Below are positions 33,091 through 39,093 of a stretch of 39,093 nucleotides of DNA, one piece after another. Both the position numbers and the translations under genes were made by a program. The first letter of the stretch is position 1, and each line of letters starts with the position of its first letter. Source of the DNA: CAZHHM01 sp964532225. Its GTDB lineage: Bacteria; Margulisbacteria; WOR-1; JAKLHX01. The DNA lies in contig CAZHHM010000017.1 in NCBI GenBank assembly GCA_964532225.1, positions 1-39,093 of the forward strand. The letters are read 5' to 3'. The notes beneath the pieces were generated by a model. It saw nothing but the letters and a program-made list of their open reading frames with translations, searched no databases and was not told where the DNA came from.

Positions 33091-33099
33091 TGTTATAAT
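33091..33099 (+). promoter_or_regulatory. Extended -10 of cimA, leaderless type
   Basis: TGTTATAAT (TGn plus consensus TATAAT) ends 9 nt before ATG 33109. The intervening TTTCCTCATA has no ribosome site. Confidence 0.6.
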
Positions 33100-33108
33100 T
33101 TCCTCATA

Positions 33109-34671
33109 ATGAAGCTCAAACTTTACGATACCACGCTGCGTGACGGGGCACAGACCGAAGGCGTGTCCTTTTCGATCGAAGACAAGATAAAGATAGTAAA
33201 ACTGCTCGATTCCATGGGCATACACTATATCGAGGCCGGATGGCCGGGCTCTAACCCTAAGGACAGCCAATTCTTCAAAAAGGTGCTCGAAGTGCCCCTT
33301 AAGAACTCAAAGATAGTGGCATTCAGCATGACCAGAAGGGTCGGCGTTAAGGTCGAAGATGACAAGAACATACAGGAGCTCGTGGAGTGCGGGGCTCCGG
33401 CAGTAGCCCTTGTCGGAAAGACCTGGGACTACCATGTTACACATGCGGTAAAGACGACACTTGAAGAGAACCTGGCAATGATACGCGATACAGTAGCATA
33501 TCTAAAGAAGAACGGCAAAGAAGTTATATATGACGCAGAACATTTCTTTGATGCGTTCAAGGCAAACCCTGACTATGCTCTGGCCACTGTAAAAGAAGCT
33601 GAGAAGGCGGGGGCGGACTGTATCTGCCTTTGCGAGACGAACGGCTCATGCCTTCCTCATGAGATCGAACGGATCGTAACAGAGCTGAAGCCGCATATCA
33701 GCATCCCGTTCGGGATACATACGCATAACGACGCTGATTGCGCCGTTGCGAACGCTCTGGTCGCCGTCAAACTTGGCGCATCTCAGGTGCAGGGGACTTT
33801 TAACGGGCTTGGAGAAAGATGCGGGAACGCAAACCTGTGCTCGATGATCCCGGCGCTTAAAGTAAAAATGGGGATAGACTGTATATCGGACGAGAACCTT
33901 GCAAGACTGACCGACGTTGCAAGGCATATAAGCGAGATAGCGAACCTTCCTCTTTCGACACACGCGCCGTATGTCGGCCGTTCCGCCTTTGCTCACAAGG
34001 GCGGCATGCACGCAAGCGCTGTCATGAAAGACCCGAAGACATATGAGCACATGGACCCGGCTATAGTGGGCAACTCAAGAAGGGTGACTATCTCCGAGCT
34101 GTCGGGCATAAGCAATCTTCTGTTCAAGGCCAAGGAGTTCGGGGTCGACCTTCAAAAGGATTCACCGGCGATCAAAGGGCTGCTGAACAAGCTTAAACAG
34201 CTTGAACATGACGGTTATCAGTTCGAAGAAGGCGAAGCTTCTTTCGAGATACTGGTCAAAAAGACCATGGGGCTTTTTAAACTGCCGTTCGAATGGAGCA
34301 AATTCGAGGTAAAAGCGGTCAAAGGGAAGGGCGTTAAGACCAATGTAGAGGCTAAGGTGGAGATAAAGATCGGAAAAAAGGTCTATCATGCCAAAGGCTC
34401 AGGCAACGGACCAGTCAACGCTCTTGATGAGGCGGCTCGCGGTGTGCTCCTTAAACATTTTCCCGCTATTAAGGACCTCAAACTTACCGATTACAAAGTG
34501 AGGGTGCTCAACAGCAAGGACGGGACAGGTGCCAAGGTCCGTGTTCTTATTGAATCAGCCGATGACAACAGGTCATGGGGAACTGTCGGAGTATCTCCTA
34601 ATATTATCGAGGCCAGCTGGACGGCCCTTGTCGACAGCATCGAATACAAGCTCATGCAGGAAGGGATCTGA
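33109..34671 (+). CDS. cimA: (R)-citramalate synthase
   Basis: Condenses acetyl-CoA with pyruvate to citramalate, opening the threonine-independent route to isoleucine. The start LYDTTLRDGAQTEGVSFS and EAGWPGSNPKD are hallmarks of the CimA branch rather than LeuA. Metal ligands HTHNDADCAVANAL and NGLGERCGNANL follow; KGGMHASAV and a C-terminal regulatory domain (about 400-515) complete it. The 520-aa length fits. It heads cimA-lysA-cdaA-panB. The stop codon overlaps the lysA start. Confidence 0.94.
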   Translation: MKLKLYDTTLRDGAQTEGVSFSIEDKIKIVKLLDSMGIHYIEAGWPGSNPKDSQFFKKVLEVPLKNSKIVAFSMTRRVGVKVEDDKNIQELVECGAPAVALVGKTWDYHVTHAVKTTLEENLAMIRDTVAYLKKNGKEVIYDAEHFFDAFKANPDYALATVKEAEKAGADCICLCETNGSCLPHEIERIVTELKPHISIPFGIHTHNDADCAVANALVAVKLGASQVQGTFNGLGERCGNANLCSMIPALKVKMGIDCISDENLARLTDVARHISEIANLPLSTHAPYVGRSAFAHKGGMHASAVMKDPKTYEHMDPAIVGNSRRVTISELSGISNLLFKAKEFGVDLQKDSPAIKGLLNKLKQLEHDGYQFEEGEASFEILVKKTMGLFKLPFEWSKFEVKAVKGKGVKTNVEAKVEIKIGKKVYHAKGSGNGPVNALDEAARGVLLKHFPAIKDLKLTDYKVRVLNSKDGTGAKVRVLIESADDNRSWGTVGVSPNIIEASWTALVDSIEYKLMQEGI

Positions 34672-35957
34672 TGGCATATACAAGCACTTCAAAGATCAAC
34701 AAAAAGGGGCACCTTGAGATAGGCGGCTGCGACACAGTCGGTCTGGTTAAAAAGTACGGCAGCCCGCTTTTTGTCGTTGATGAAAGGACGCTGAGACAGA
34801 ACTGCAGGGAATACATCAAAGCGCTAAAGCCGTACGGAAAAAGCAAGGTGATATTCGCGAACAAGGCCTTCTGTACCGCAGGCGTGCTCAAAATTATCGC
34901 TTCCGAAGGGCTGGGAATGGACGTTGCAAGCGGAGGAGAGCTGTTCACTGCGTTAAAAGCAGGGATAAAACCGAAAGATATCTTCTTTCACGGGAATTTC
35001 AAGAAAAAGGACGAGATCGAACTTGCCGTTAAAAAAGGCATCGGGGCGGTCATAGCGGATAATTATGAAGAGCTGGAAGCCCTTAAGGTAGCATGCAAAA
35101 AGCTGAAGAAAACTGTCAACGTGATCTTGCGGGTCAATCCGGGAGTTGAGGCACATACTCACGAGTTCATAAAGACAGGCGCTGTCGATTCTAAGTTCGG
35201 TTTTCAGAAAAATGACGTTCTTAAAGCCGTAAGCATCATTTCTTCTTCGGGCAGCCTGAAATACTTTGGCTTGCATGCACATATCGGTTCGCAGATATTC
35301 GAGAAAGAATCCTATGTAGCGGAAGTGGAGGCCCTCATATCGCACTTTGCCGCCATCAAAAGTTCGTTCGGTCTTGACTCCGGTGTCCTTAACATCGGCG
35401 GAGGAATAGGCATTGCGTATCTCGACAGCGAAAAGAGGCCTTCAAAAGAGGTCTTCTTCAAGAGGATATGTTCTGCGGTGAGGACCTTGTGCAAAGAGCA
35501 CGGGCTAAAGCTCCCTGTCATTATGACAGAGCCGGGCCGCAGCATCGTTGGTGATGCTGTCGTTACTCTTTACACGGTCGGTACAGTGAAGCGCATCCCC
35601 AAGGTCCGCAATTACGCTGTTATCGACGGCGGCATGTCGGATAACCCGAGGTTCATAATGTACGGGTCAAAATACCGGGCATTGGCAGCAAATAAAGCAG
35701 CTGAGAAGGCTTCCGAGGTGTATACCATAGCCGGGAGGGCCTGCGAAAGCGGAGATGTTGTCGTGAAGGATATTAAACTCCCCATAATAGAGGCAGGGGA
35801 TATCATAGCCGTTGACTGCACAGGAGCTTATAACTACTCGATGGCGAGCAATTACAACAGGCTTTGCCGGCCGGCCGCTGTTTCCGTAAAGAAAGGTAAA
35901 GCGAAGCTGATCCTCAAGCGTGAAACATATGACGACCTAGTGAGGTGCGACCTGTGA
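34671..35957 (+). CDS. lysA: Diaminopimelate decarboxylase
   Basis: PLP enzyme making lysine from meso-DAP. Signatures: the PLP-lysine region (IFANKAFCTAGVL), HGNFKKKDEIELA, HAHIGSQIFE, NIGGGIGIAY, EPGRSIVGDA, RACESGDVV and GAYNYSMASNYN. Length 428 aa is standard. Its start ATG overlaps the cimA stop (TGATG), and the cdaA start overlaps its stop. It uses the aspartate pathway fed by asd (15737). Confidence 0.96.
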   Translation: MAYTSTSKINKKGHLEIGGCDTVGLVKKYGSPLFVVDERTLRQNCREYIKALKPYGKSKVIFANKAFCTAGVLKIIASEGLGMDVASGGELFTALKAGIKPKDIFFHGNFKKKDEIELAVKKGIGAVIADNYEELEALKVACKKLKKTVNVILRVNPGVEAHTHEFIKTGAVDSKFGFQKNDVLKAVSIISSSGSLKYFGLHAHIGSQIFEKESYVAEVEALISHFAAIKSSFGLDSGVLNIGGGIGIAYLDSEKRPSKEVFFKRICSAVRTLCKEHGLKLPVIMTEPGRSIVGDAVVTLYTVGTVKRIPKVRNYAVIDGGMSDNPRFIMYGSKYRALAANKAAEKASEVYTIAGRACESGDVVVKDIKLPIIEAGDIIAVDCTGAYNYSMASNYNRLCRPAAVSVKKGKAKLILKRETYDDLVRCDL

Positions 35958-36748
35958 CCCTCCCATTCGGGATAAGCTGGATAGATGTCCTTGATATTCT
36001 GATCGTTGCCGCTTTGCTGTATCAGGTCTTTCTTTGGCTCAAAGGTACCGCCGGAATAGAGCTGTTAAAAGGCCTGCTTATCATATTCGTAGTATATTTC
36101 CTTGCCCAGCAGATAGGTTTCCGCACTCTTAACTGGCTGCTCGAGAAGTTCGTTACGGTAATACTTATCATCGTGATCATAGTCTTCCAACCCGAGCTCA
36201 GGCGCGCTCTTGAAAAGATAGGCAGAGGCCGTCTTTTCGGAGGGGTCATCGGAAATGCGGCAACGAAGCATAGCGCCGTGGTAAGGCAGATCATCGATGC
36301 GGCGGAAAAATGCGCCGAAGAAAAGATAGGGGGGCTGATAGTCATTGAGCGTACTACCGGCCTGAACGAATTCCTCGAGTCGGGGGTCAGGATAGATGCG
36401 CATGTAAGCGAGGAGCTCCTTATCACACTGCTTACCAAAGGCACTCCTCTTCACGACGGTGCGATCATAATCCAGGTCGACAGGATAGTGGCTGCCGGCT
36501 GTCTCCTGCCTCTTTCAGAGAGCAAGACGATAGACAGAAGGCTCGGAACCAGGCACAGAGCAGGGGTGGGCATGAGCGAGCACAGTGACGCTCTGGTCGT
36601 CATCATATCCGAACAGACGGGGACGATCTCGGTCGCGGAGAACGGCGCGATCAACCGTTTCCTCTCAAAAGAAGCTCTTGAGGAAAAGCTGTTCGAGATA
36701 TACAAGCCGCAGAGCAAGAAACCATTTATATTCGGGAAAAAGGGCTGA
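35954..36748 (+). CDS. cdaA: Diadenylate cyclase CdaA
   Basis: Membrane-bound DAC-domain enzyme that makes c-di-AMP from two ATP. Three N-terminal membrane helices (about residues 9-80) precede the DAC domain, whose active-site motifs are LHDGAIII (about 170) and GTRHRAGVG (about 205). I chose GTG 35954, which forms a GTGA overlap with the lysA stop and sits 8 nt after GAGG; GTG 35945 is less likely. c-di-AMP often controls K+ transport, and a channel with RCK domains occurs at 16750, but no direct link is shown. Confidence 0.93.
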   Translation: MTLPFGISWIDVLDILIVAALLYQVFLWLKGTAGIELLKGLLIIFVVYFLAQQIGFRTLNWLLEKFVTVILIIVIIVFQPELRRALEKIGRGRLFGGVIGNAATKHSAVVRQIIDAAEKCAEEKIGGLIVIERTTGLNEFLESGVRIDAHVSEELLITLLTKGTPLHDGAIIIQVDRIVAAGCLLPLSESKTIDRRLGTRHRAGVGMSEHSDALVVIISEQTGTISVAENGAINRFLSKEALEEKLFEIYKPQSKKPFIFGKKG

Positions 36749-36752
36749 TACC

Positions 36753-37517
36753 ATGACCGACCTCAGGGAGAGAATGACCGCAAAGAAACAGAGCGGCGGC
36801 AAAATGACCGTACTTACCGCCTACGATTTCCCCACTGCAAGCATACTTGATTCGGCAGGCGTCGATATAGTGCTTGTCGGCGATTCGGTGGGCAATGTGA
36901 TCCTGGGCTATCAGAACACCGCTCCCGTGACCATTCAGGACATGCTCCACCACACAAAAGCCGTAAGAAGAGGCGTCAAGAACTCTTTTCTTGTCGCCGA
37001 CCTGCCCTTCGCCTCTTTCTCCGACCGGGCAGTTTCCTTGTCGGATGCTCTGTCCCTCCTTAACGAAGCGGGTGCCGATGCGGTGAAGATAGAAGGCATT
37101 GAACATATCGGCCTGATAAAGGAACTTGTTTCAAAAGGCTTTAATGTAATGGGGCATATAGGATATACGCCGCAGACCGATGACCATGCTTCGATGAAAG
37201 GTAAGGATGAGCAGGGGATACAAAGGCTGCTCGATTCCGCGAAGCAGCTGGAAGATGCGGGGGTCTTTGCAATAGTGCTTGAGCTCGTCGAAAGGAATGC
37301 GGCCAAGAAAGTGACCGACAGCCTTAAGGTCCCGACGATAGGGATAGGGTCAGGTCCGTTCTGCGACGGACAGGTACTGGTGACGCATGATCTGGTCGGC
37401 CTTACTCAGGGAAAGGTCCCGAAGTTCGTAAAACAATATGCCTCTCTGGGCAATGAGTACGAGAAGGCCGTGAAAGAATATATTGCTGAAGTGAAGAGCG
37501 GAGCGTTCCCGGCTTAA
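36753..37517 (+). CDS. panB: 3-methyl-2-oxobutanoate hydroxymethyltransferase
   Basis: First committed step of pantothenate synthesis, adding a hydroxymethyl group from methylene-THF to 2-oxoisovalerate. The signatures TAYDFPTASILDSAGVDIVL, LVGDSVGNVILGYQNT, DAVKIEG, GHIGYTPQ and GIGSGPFCDGQVLV are clear. Length 254 aa is normal. I started at ATG 36753, since upstream in-frame codons lie inside cdaA. The stop overlaps the convergent ArsR-type gene by 4 bp. Confidence 0.95.
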   Translation: MTDLRERMTAKKQSGGKMTVLTAYDFPTASILDSAGVDIVLVGDSVGNVILGYQNTAPVTIQDMLHHTKAVRRGVKNSFLVADLPFASFSDRAVSLSDALSLLNEAGADAVKIEGIEHIGLIKELVSKGFNVMGHIGYTPQTDDHASMKGKDEQGIQRLLDSAKQLEDAGVFAIVLELVERNAAKKVTDSLKVPTIGIGSGPFCDGQVLVTHDLVGLTQGKVPKFVKQYASLGNEYEKAVKEYIAEVKSGAFPA

Positions 37518-37810
37518 ACCTTCGACCCAGCAAGCATCGACGAAAAATCCCTGGCAAGCTCTTTGAGATGGGCTTTAATGCCTGCCCTGCAAAGGCTGTA
37601 TACCATGAACTTCCCGGACCTGTCAGCTTTGATGAAACCGCATTCCTTGAGCAGCGAAAGATGATAAGAGACCGTTGCCTGCGAAGCAAAAAGGTTCTTG
37701 TTAATGTCCTGGACGCACATAGGTCTCGCGGTGAGCACCTCAAGGATCTTTAACCGCTCGGTATTGCCTAGCACTTCAAGCTGACGGGAGTATTTGGCGC
37801 TGATCGTCAT
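37514..37810 (-). CDS. ArsR-type winged-helix transcription regulator
   Basis: A 98-aa ArsR/SmtB-like repressor. The fold is visible as SRQLEVLGNTERLKILEVL, the recognition helix SQATVSYHLSLLKECGF and the wing IKADRSGKFMVYSL. The ELCVCD metal motif of ArsR is absent; the cysteines seen (MCVQDI, KECGF, SLCRAG) do not form a known metal site. I started at ATG 37810 (MTISAKYS). It is last in an operon of two unknown small genes behind a possible sigma-28-like promoter, and may regulate that operon. Confidence 0.86.
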   Translation of the reverse strand: MTISAKYSRQLEVLGNTERLKILEVLTARPMCVQDINKNLFASQATVSYHLSLLKECGFIKADRSGKFMVYSLCRAGIKAHLKELARDFSSMLAGSKV

Positions 37811-37811
37811 T

Positions 37812-38072
37812 TCATGACATCTTTCTGAGGATATGAGCGGTTCCTGAAAGGAGCTCGAAGAGCTCCCCGTCAGTTGCCGAGCCCAGGGTCTCGTCCCTCG
37901 AGGGCCCGTCCATGGCGAGGAACTCTTCAGCCCTTTTGATGCCGAGCTTATCTTGGGCCTGTTCAAGGACTTGCGAAAAGCCCGGACCGCTTACGTTCTT
38001 ACCTGCCTTTGGCTCGAATAATCCGTTTATCAGCGCGCGGACGGATTCGATGGCCGCTTTTTCACTTTTCAT
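37812..38072 (-). CDS. Orphan 86-aa protein
   Basis: I do not recognise this small, probably mostly helical protein: a basic first helix (KSEKAAIESVRALINGLF), a glycine-rich link, then FSQVLEQAQDKLGIKRAEEFL and GELFELLSGTAHILRKM. There is no signal peptide or membrane helix. The start overlaps the upstream 62-aa gene by 4 bp, and the ArsR gene begins 1 nt after its stop, so all three are one operon. Confidence 0.65.
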   Translation of the reverse strand: MKSEKAAIESVRALINGLFEPKAGKNVSGPGFSQVLEQAQDKLGIKRAEEFLAMDGPSRDETLGSATDGELFELLSGTAHILRKMS

Positions 38073-38257
38073 ACTAACCCGGTGTCCTGTTTGTCGGTCA
38101 TCGGAGGGGTCTTGTCCGACTTTGCCGATTCAGCTACTTCCTTGAAGACCTCAAGAAAAGCTGCTGTGGGGGTCGCTCCCTTTTTTGAATTGAAGTATGT
38201 AAAGAGAAGCTTTCCCATGTCGTTGCTTTTTATATCCCTCATTTTTGCTGCATCCAT
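38069..38257 (-). CDS. Orphan 62-aa protein
   Basis: I do not recognise it. The sequence (MDAAKMRDIKSNDMGKLLFT ... PTAAFLEVFKEVAESAK) suggests two short helices and a polar tail. AAGGAGA stands 7-8 nt before ATG, one of the best ribosome sites in the window. It is first in the operon 62 aa - 86 aa - ArsR. Confidence 0.65.
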   Translation of the reverse strand: MDAAKMRDIKSNDMGKLLFTYFNSKKGATPTAAFLEVFKEVAESAKSDKTPPMTDKQDTGLV

Positions 38258-38279
38258 GATTCTGTCTCCTTAAATCTTT

Positions 38280-38306
38280 CATCGGTATTAATCTGCGCAA
38301 ACTTGC
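38280..38306 (-). promoter_or_regulatory. Possible sigma-28-like promoter of the small orphan operon
   Basis: On the minus strand GCAAGTTT (38306-38299) is followed by ACCGATGA about 12 nt later, close to TAAAGTTT-N11-GCCGATAA. A second reading is GCAGATTA at 38296-38289 behind AAATTCC. Either way the element lies about 25-40 nt before ATG 38257. Confidence 0.4.
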
Positions 38307-38354
38307 ATCGGAATTTTTCTAAAGGTAGAATGTATATACGCGTGTCCGATCGAA

Positions 38355-38389
38355 TGCCCCCGTAGCCCCTCGACCCTGAGGGTCTCGGG
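38355..38389. repeat. Partial tRNA 5' end copy with adjoining hairpin
   Basis: TGCCCCCGTAGC at 38355-38366 repeats the bases at 38454-38465 (one leading base plus the tRNA-Arg 5' end). It runs into a hairpin, GACCC-TGA-GGGTC (38372-38384), with further CCC/GGG pairing outside. The stretch 38258-38454 otherwise holds no gene that I can support. Confidence 0.55.
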
Positions 38390-38454
38390 ATGACTGCTTA
38401 GTAGGTTTGTTGTGCTGTTGAGTTCGCAATGACTTGGTTCGTGTTTTAGCTTTT

Positions 38455-38528
38455 GCCCCCGTAGCTCAGATGGATAGAGCGACGGTTTCCTAAACCGCAG
38501 GCCGCGTGTTCGACTCACGCCGGGGGCA
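38455..38528 (+). tRNA. tRNA-Arg (anticodon CCU)
   Basis: A complete cloverleaf: acceptor GCCCCCG/CGGGGGC with discriminator A, D arm GCTC...GAGC, anticodon loop TTCCTAA (CCT at 38488-38490), and T arm GCGTG-TTCGACT-CACGC. CCA is not encoded. Pair 27-43 is A-C, a mismatch at the end of the anticodon stem. It would read AGG codons. Parts of its 5' and 3' ends are repeated on either side. Confidence 0.92.
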
Positions 38529-38540
38529 TATGTAGCACAA

Positions 38541-38610
38541 GCCGCGTGCCTGTCCTCCGAAGGTCGCCATAGCGACCGGAGGGGGATTCGACTCACGCCG
38601 GGGGCATATG
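38541..38610. repeat. Second copy of the tRNA-Arg 3' end split by a palindromic insert
   Basis: GCCGCGTG (38541-38548) repeats 38501-38508 of the tRNA, and 38587-38610 repeats 38509-38532 perfectly (24 bp). The two halves are contiguous in the tRNA but separated here by 38 bp. The insert folds as CCTCC-gaa-GGTCGC-cata-GCGACC-GGAGG (38554-38582). Confidence 0.8.
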
Positions 38611-38630
38611 CAACCTTTTCCTCACTCCAC

Positions 38631-38659
38631 TTGTCAAAAGATGTATATGGAACTAATAT
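38631..38659 (+). promoter_or_regulatory. Sigma-70-type promoter of the TolC-like gene
   Basis: TTGTCA (38631-38636), 17-nt spacer, TAATAT (38654-38659). It ends 13 nt before ATG 38673, so the leader is about 7 nt, without a clear ribosome site. Confidence 0.6.
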
Positions 38660-38672
38660 TGAGCTGTAAACC

Positions 38673-39093
38673 ATGAAAAAACTATCTTTCGTCTGTATCT
38701 CATTACTGTTTTTATCATCCGCAAGCTTTGCTCTCTCATGGAACGAGGCGGTGGATCTTTTTAAGAAGAACGATCCTTTGTTGAAAAGCTCGCAGAAACA
38801 GCTGGAGTCCGTCTCTGCAGTATATAACAAGACGTTCACAGCGTATTTCCCTTCGCTTTCAGCCGCTCTTTCCACCGGAAGGTCCTATGCTTCAAGCGGG
38901 ACATCAAGCGACCTTACGACTGCAAGCCTGGCTATGAGACAGAATATCTTTGCAGGCATGGACAACTATTTTTCGACCTACAGGGCAAAGGCCGAGCTTG
39001 ACGCGGCGCGCGCCGGCTTTGACAGGTCTTTATCGGACGGGCTTTACAGGCTGAGGTCCGCCTATATCGATATTGCCATGGCTGCCGAAGGGC
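38673..39093 (+). CDS. TolC/OEP-family outer membrane efflux protein, N-terminal part
   Basis: The frame runs off the window after 140 codons. A Sec signal peptide (MKKLSFVCISLLFLSSASFA, cleavage about 20) is followed by LSWNEAVDLFKKNDPLLKSS, the usual start of the outer membrane efflux protein repeat. YNKTFTAYFPSLSAAL, then LAMRQNIFAGMDNYFSTYRA and AYIDIAMA are typical of TolC-like barrels/coils. It would form the outer-membrane exit duct of an efflux or type I secretion pump, which argues for a diderm cell. The partner genes lie beyond the edge. Confidence 0.9.
   Translation, partial: MKKLSFVCISLLFLSSASFALSWNEAVDLFKKNDPLLKSSQKQLESVSAVYNKTFTAYFPSLSAALSTGRSYASSGTSSDLTTASLAMRQNIFAGMDNYFSTYRAKAELDAARAGFDRSLSDGLYRLRSAYIDIAMAAEG

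Noticed and set aside
38541..38610. Second tRNA gene after tRNA-Arg
   Set aside because: Only the 3' third is present and it is split by a 38-bp palindrome; no anticodon arm.
38455..38610. Integrated prophage or island bounded by tRNA att sites
   Set aside because: The two direct repeats are only 78 bp apart and no integrase is seen; at most a scar.
38288..38875. 195-codon frame on the minus strand across the tRNA and the TolC start
   Set aside because: It crosses a clear tRNA gene and a signal-peptide-bearing gene, and its repeated TYAPGVSR words simply translate the direct repeats of the tRNA 3' end.

Overview
The window is a gene-dense stretch of bacterial chromosome. Genes lie on both strands, many start/stop codons overlap by 4 bp, and GC content is moderate. 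The core genes are housekeeping: pyrR, an AddA/AddB-like helicase-nuclease pair, rmuC, rpmE-prfA-prmC-mtaB, asd, cysE-cysS-serS, leuA, pmbA, pta, cimA, lysA, cdaA, panB and a tRNA-Arg(CCU). A TolC-type outer-membrane protein is cut by the right edge and DAP decarboxylase is present, so the cell is probably diderm with peptidoglycan. The mix (AddAB, DUF2148, DUF502, DUF362 ferredoxin, separate citramalate and isopropylmalate synthases, FG-GAP/FlgD-Ig protein, many orphans) would suit an uncultured lineage such as Margulisbacteria/WOR-1 or a relative. That placement is an inference with low confidence.

Layout. 1-6472 (+): pyrR and the AddA/AddB pair. 6473-12224 (+): accessory stretch with an FG-GAP protein, a divergent kinase-like protein, rmuC, an OsmC-family protein and an orphan. 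12212-15631 (-): rpmE-prfA-prmC-mtaB, the release-factor operon plus tRNA modification. 15737-21816 (+): asd, a K+ channel-like protein, DUF2148, cysE, cysS, serS and a tiny ORF. 21803-23832 (-): DUF502, a CPA2 antiporter and a small membrane protein. 23928-24625 (+): an Lrp-type ligand-binding protein and an orphan. 24603-31695 (-): leuA; pta-pmbA; and a udg-nitrilase-DUF362-exonuclease operon. 31782-37517 (+): a LysM/3D protein, then cimA-lysA-cdaA-panB. 37514-38257 (-): two unknown small proteins and an ArsR-type regulator. 38258-38672: intergenic, with tRNA-Arg embedded in partial tRNA copies and palindromes. 38673-end (+): TolC-like.

The most interesting signal is a split between two promoter classes. 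Several housekeeping units start at an extended -10 (TGnTAwAwT) only 6-11 nt before ATG, so they are probably leaderless or nearly so (rpmE, leuA, pta, udg, cimA, perhaps pyrR). A second class resembles a sigma-28 (FliA/SigD) promoter: (G/C)AAATCC-like -35, then a GCCGATAT/AACGATAT/GCAGATAA -10. It lies in front of the unrecognised genes. Four copies (before 6607, 8769, 11292 and 24263) have exactly the same 15-nt spacing. Weaker copies precede the LysM/3D gene (31782), the small operon at 38257 and the 46-aa ORF at 21676. None of these products has an obvious Sec signal peptide. They may form an unrecognised regulon that includes a kinase-like protein, a cell-wall-acting protein and an FG-GAP protein.

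Other non-gene structure includes three arrays of perfect 7-bp periodicity, each with a different unit. One lies in frame inside mtaB, and two lie just upstream of the leuA and pta promoters. There is also a palindromic element sitting exactly inside a duplicated tRNA 3' end.
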